This document shows, piece after piece, positions 63,247 to 64,000 of a stretch of 64,000 bases of DNA (position 1 is the stretch's first letter; each line of letters starts with the position of its first letter). The stretch lies in assembly GCA_965243525.1 (NCBI GenBank), contig OZ251568.1, forward strand, positions 620,001 to 684,000, read 5' to 3'. Under the pieces are notes generated by a model. That model was not told the origin of the DNA, ran no database searches, and was given only the letters and a program-made list of their open reading frames with translations. Made by a program: the position numbers and the translations under genes. Origin of the DNA: WTKD01 sp965243525. Its GTDB lineage: Bacteria; Spirochaetota; Spirochaetia; WTKD01.

Positions 63247-64000
63247 CTATAGTTGCAAACTTTTTGTATTTGATATTTTTACGAGTTTTTTTGCAGAATA
63301 CAATCCAGAAATCATTGTTAATATACACACACTAAAACAAACGATAAACAGTCGAAACCCTGAAATAGTTACAGGAATCGAGTCCAAATAGAATTCTGCA
63401 CTTGCTGTAAGTATATTCTCATTATTTGGCATAATGACGCTCGTTAATACGCCTATTCCAGTCAGTATTTCATTGATAAAGGTCAATAACACAAGTGTAA
63501 TACTAAAACTCAACACTATAGAACATATACCACAAAGTAATGCAAAGTATACCATAGATAATTTCAAATTATCAGAGGACATCCCCAACAATCGCACTAT
63601 TGAAAACTGTTGTGCAAGCTCCGTTGTGATACGTAGCAAAAACGCAGCGATGGTGATAACCGAAACAATGAGTATACAGGCCATGAGCACGATGAGAGTA
63701 CCCCTCGTTTGTCTCAAGCGAGAAAATCGAGTTGCACCAAGATCATTCCATGTTGCAACACGCCATTGTGATGACAAATCACGTTCTATTTTTTCTTGCA
63801 ATAATTGATATTCCCTTTGTTTTGCCAGGCGTGCTCTGTCCGGAATAACTGTAGGGATGAGATTATTTTGAATCGCAAAGGGATCTTCTACGTTGACTCC
63901 TATGGTATAGGTCGTGTTCCGCGGGGGAAAAGCTCGCGAAAACCCATCATGTGATGCTAGGATCCAATTTTGTTCGAGTTGCGCCAATCCCGTTGTAAAA
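63247..64000 (-). CDS. FtsX/LolC-LolE-like ABC permease, 5' end outside window
   Basis: The C-terminal part of a MacB/FtsX-type permease, as in lipoprotein release. Seen: a soluble segment (RLAKQREYQLLQEKIERDL), then TM helix, VRLLGMSSDNLKLSM and two further helices, ending in YSAKKLVKISNTKSLQL. The reading frame continues beyond position 64000, so the start and the first helix are missing. Precedes clpC. Confidence 0.75.
   Translation of the reverse strand, partial: FTTGLAQLEQNWILASHDGFSRAFPPRNTTYTIGVNVEDPFAIQNNLIPTVIPDRARLAKQREYQLLQEKIERDLSSQWRVATWNDLGATRFSRLRQTRGTLIVLMACILIVSVITIAAFLLRITTELAQQFSIVRLLGMSSDNLKLSMVYFALLCGICSIVLSFSITLVLLTFINEILTGIGVLTSVIMPNNENILTASAEFYLDSIPVTISGFRLFIVCFSVCILTMISGLYSAKKLVKISNTKSLQL

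Overview
The window looks like chromosome from a spirochaete (order Spirochaetales, Treponema- or Entomospira-like). This is inferred from the gene set: a long PPi-dependent phosphofructokinase, a class I lysyl-tRNA synthetase, a TroR-type regulator coupled to phosphoglycerate mutase, GLUG-repeat lipoproteins, a UGP-type uridylyltransferase and several relaxed lipoboxes. Species cannot be fixed by reading. The DNA is moderately AT-rich and densely coded. I saw no rRNA, insertion sequence, phage or CRISPR array. Superoxide dismutase and genes for arginine, proline and aromatic amino acid synthesis suggest an oxygen-tolerant organism with more biosynthesis than the reduced pathogenic treponemes.

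Layout. 1-8.1 kb: argJ, a SMUG-type uracil-DNA glycosylase, an exported endonuclease/exonuclease/phosphatase protein, divergent clpP and era, the lysS-rpiA pair and rlpA. 8.2-10.5 kb: a CAU tRNA and a copper ATPase. 10.6-16.6 kb: a GLUG lipoprotein, a ferric-reductase-like pair, PPi-PFK and an exported protein of unknown function. 16.6-26.4 kb: one tightly packed minus-strand run of seven genes. In transcription order these are a DAACS-family transporter, a solute-binding protein, a 1241-residue DAACS/dCache/HAMP/adenylate cyclase fusion, an Asp/Glu racemase, and three oligopeptide ABC subunits without an ATPase. 26.4-28.2 kb: a structured leader (promoter, 5' hairpin, 7-codon ORF, terminator) and murD, transcribed away from that run. 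28.4-36.3 kb: a second GLUG lipoprotein, a FemAB-like enzyme, metG, argH, a DUF3783-like gene with hisC, and initiator tRNA. 36.4-44.2 kb: an ABC importer operon with a glycerophosphodiesterase and a HAD phosphatase, facing a LacI-type regulator. 44.4-49.6 kb: gpmA-troR, sufS-sufU, sod and dacA. 49.6-52.1 kb: glucokinase and a UGP-type uridylyltransferase. 52.2-57 kb: proA-proB-folB, a 55-residue basic protein, dcd and DAHP synthase. 57-64 kb: two related small membrane proteins, a VOC protein, asnS, an exported ankyrin protein, and clpC with a truncated LolC/LolE-like permease.

The most unusual object is the 20.5-26.4 kb transporter/binding-protein/cyclase cluster. It reads as an amino-acid sensing module in which a transporter-like membrane domain is covalently tied to a complete class III adenylate cyclase. 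A transporter homologue and a binding protein are encoded just upstream, and a racemase plus peptide-permease genes just downstream. The neighbouring divergent gene is murD, the D-glutamate-adding enzyme of wall synthesis, so the locus may tie amino-acid or muropeptide supply to cAMP and cell-wall synthesis. That functional link is an inference.
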